NCBI GenBank assembly: GCA_002322525.1
Contig: DCOU01000069.1
Span: 1-12,830 of the forward strand
DNA from: Candidatus Omnitrophica bacterium UBA1562
GTDB lineage: Bacteria; Omnitrophota; Gorgyraeia; Gygaellales; Profunditerraquicolaceae
Direction: 5' to 3'
Length of the DNA: 12,830 bases
Shown: positions 12,495 to 12,830 of the stretch, in pieces
How positions within the stretch are numbered: position 1 is the stretch's first letter
Layout: each line of letters opens with the position of its first letter
The notes under the pieces: generated by a model
Seen by the model: only the letters and a program-made list of their open reading frames with translations
Database searches by the model: none
What the model was told of the DNA's origin: nothing
Made by a program: the position numbers and the translations under genes

Positions 12495-12514
12495 TAGTTC
12501 GACTTCGCTCACTA
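12495..12514. repeat. 20-bp interrupted palindrome, arms TAGT/ACTA
   Basis: The sequence TAGTTCGACTTCGCTCACTA has 4-base complementary ends around the core TTCGACTTCGCTCA. The same core with different matching arms occurs at 10305-10324 and, in other versions, at 7955-7974, 10396-10422 and 11450-11463. It lies between two genes, and the GTG that would lengthen the next reading frame to 176 residues falls inside it. Confidence 0.75.
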
Positions 12515-12519
12515 CAGGA

Positions 12520-12828
12520 TTAATACTTTATGGACATCTTCTTCAGAGGTTTTCGGGAAGTTACACTACGCTCTGCTGTTGCATCCGTCACCTCTTCTAC
12601 TTCTTTCTTGGAAAGCTTCATACGTTGAATAATACTATCTAATCGCGTATAGGCACTTTTTCTTCTTTTATCTAAGCCAAATATCTCTCTATCTAACCTA
12701 GCTTTTTCCCGGTCAAGCACATATAATTCTAAGTAACTTGACCTCATAGCCTTTGGAATAGAACGCGCGCCTATGGAGTGCATTCCTCTTATATCGCTTA
12801 CCGTCTGAAGTTGAGACATGCTTTTCAT
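12520..12828 (-). CDS. Small basic helical protein of unknown function, first gene of the visible gas vesicle operon (5' end uncertain)
   Basis: I do not recognise this protein with certainty. The reading frame gives up to 102 residues ending at a TAA. The N-terminal third has a loop-like stretch (SIGARSIPKAMRSSYLELY), followed by a charged helical segment (roughly residues 30-77) rich in Leu, Arg, Lys and Glu with coiled-coil character, and a basic tail (KPLKKMSIKY). There is no signal peptide or membrane segment. The first ATG lies two bases from the window edge and no Shine-Dalgarno (SD) sequence can be checked, so the gene may start further upstream; a second in-frame ATG is at 12819. It is collinear with the Gvp genes that follow, so an accessory role in vesicle assembly is likely. 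A GvpV-like or other small Gvp accessory protein is possible, but I cannot show it. Confidence 0.65.
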   Translation of the reverse strand: MKSMSQLQTVSDIRGMHSIGARSIPKAMRSSYLELYVLDREKARLDREIFGLDKRRKSAYTRLDSIIQRMKLSKKEVEEVTDATAERSVTSRKPLKKMSIKY

Positions 12829-12830
12829 TG

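Overview
The window is a single block of genes, all on the minus strand and read from high to low coordinates, with gaps or overlaps of only a few bases at most junctions. Most genes belong to a gas vesicle (Gvp) cluster: GvpH-like small heat shock protein, four GvpF/L paralogs, GvpG, two GvpO-like proteins, a GvpJ-type member of the GvpA family, and a protein that fuses a GvpA-family domain (S/M type) to GvpK. The major shell protein GvpA and the MoxR-like ATPase GvpN are not in the window; they may lie upstream, beyond position 12830.

The organism looks like an AT-rich, uncultured, Gram-negative-type bacterium. Two genes at the left end support this: an AMIN-domain protein, and a TM/coiled-coil protein with a C-terminal beta domain of a type I associate with Omnitrophota. 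Many short palindromic repeats between and inside genes also fit genomes of that kind. The Omnitrophota or PVC-neighbour assignment is an inference of modest confidence. The Cdc48 and Get3/ArsA homologs have an archaeal flavour and may reflect old transfer.

Layout in transcription order: 12828-12520 small basic helical protein of unknown function, possibly cut by the window edge; 12443-11982 six-CxxC DnaJ-type zinc protein; 12001-11468 GvpH/Hsp20; 11395-10460 Get3/ArsA ATPase; 10353-8185 Cdc48-type double AAA ATPase; 8110-8018 a 30-residue amphipathic peptide gene; 8005-6938 GvpF/L fused to a J domain; 6935-6165 and 6164-5343 two close GvpF/L paralogs; 5340-5092 GvpG; 5035-4775 GvpO; 4772-3963 a fourth GvpF/L; 3944-3396 GvpS/M-GvpK fusion; 3399-3133 Cys-containing small protein; 3112-2807 GvpJ; 2814-2542 second GvpO-like protein; 2538-1810 unknown 242-residue protein; 1793-1086 TM/coiled-coil envelope protein; 1077-1 AMIN/coiled-coil protein, open at the left edge.

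The working picture is a gas vesicle assembly operon with its own protein-quality-control set. A holdase (Hsp20), a J domain and a DnaJ-type zinc domain on separate proteins, a Get3-like ATPase that could escort hydrophobic shell protein, and a Cdc48 unfoldase sit beside the GvpF/L/G/O/J/S/K assembly factors. The second theme is palindromic repeats. At least four families occur, several with covarying stem arms, and several lie in frame inside proteins or at starts and stops. I saw no convincing internal promoter or intrinsic terminator, and no RNA gene, CRISPR array or transposase.
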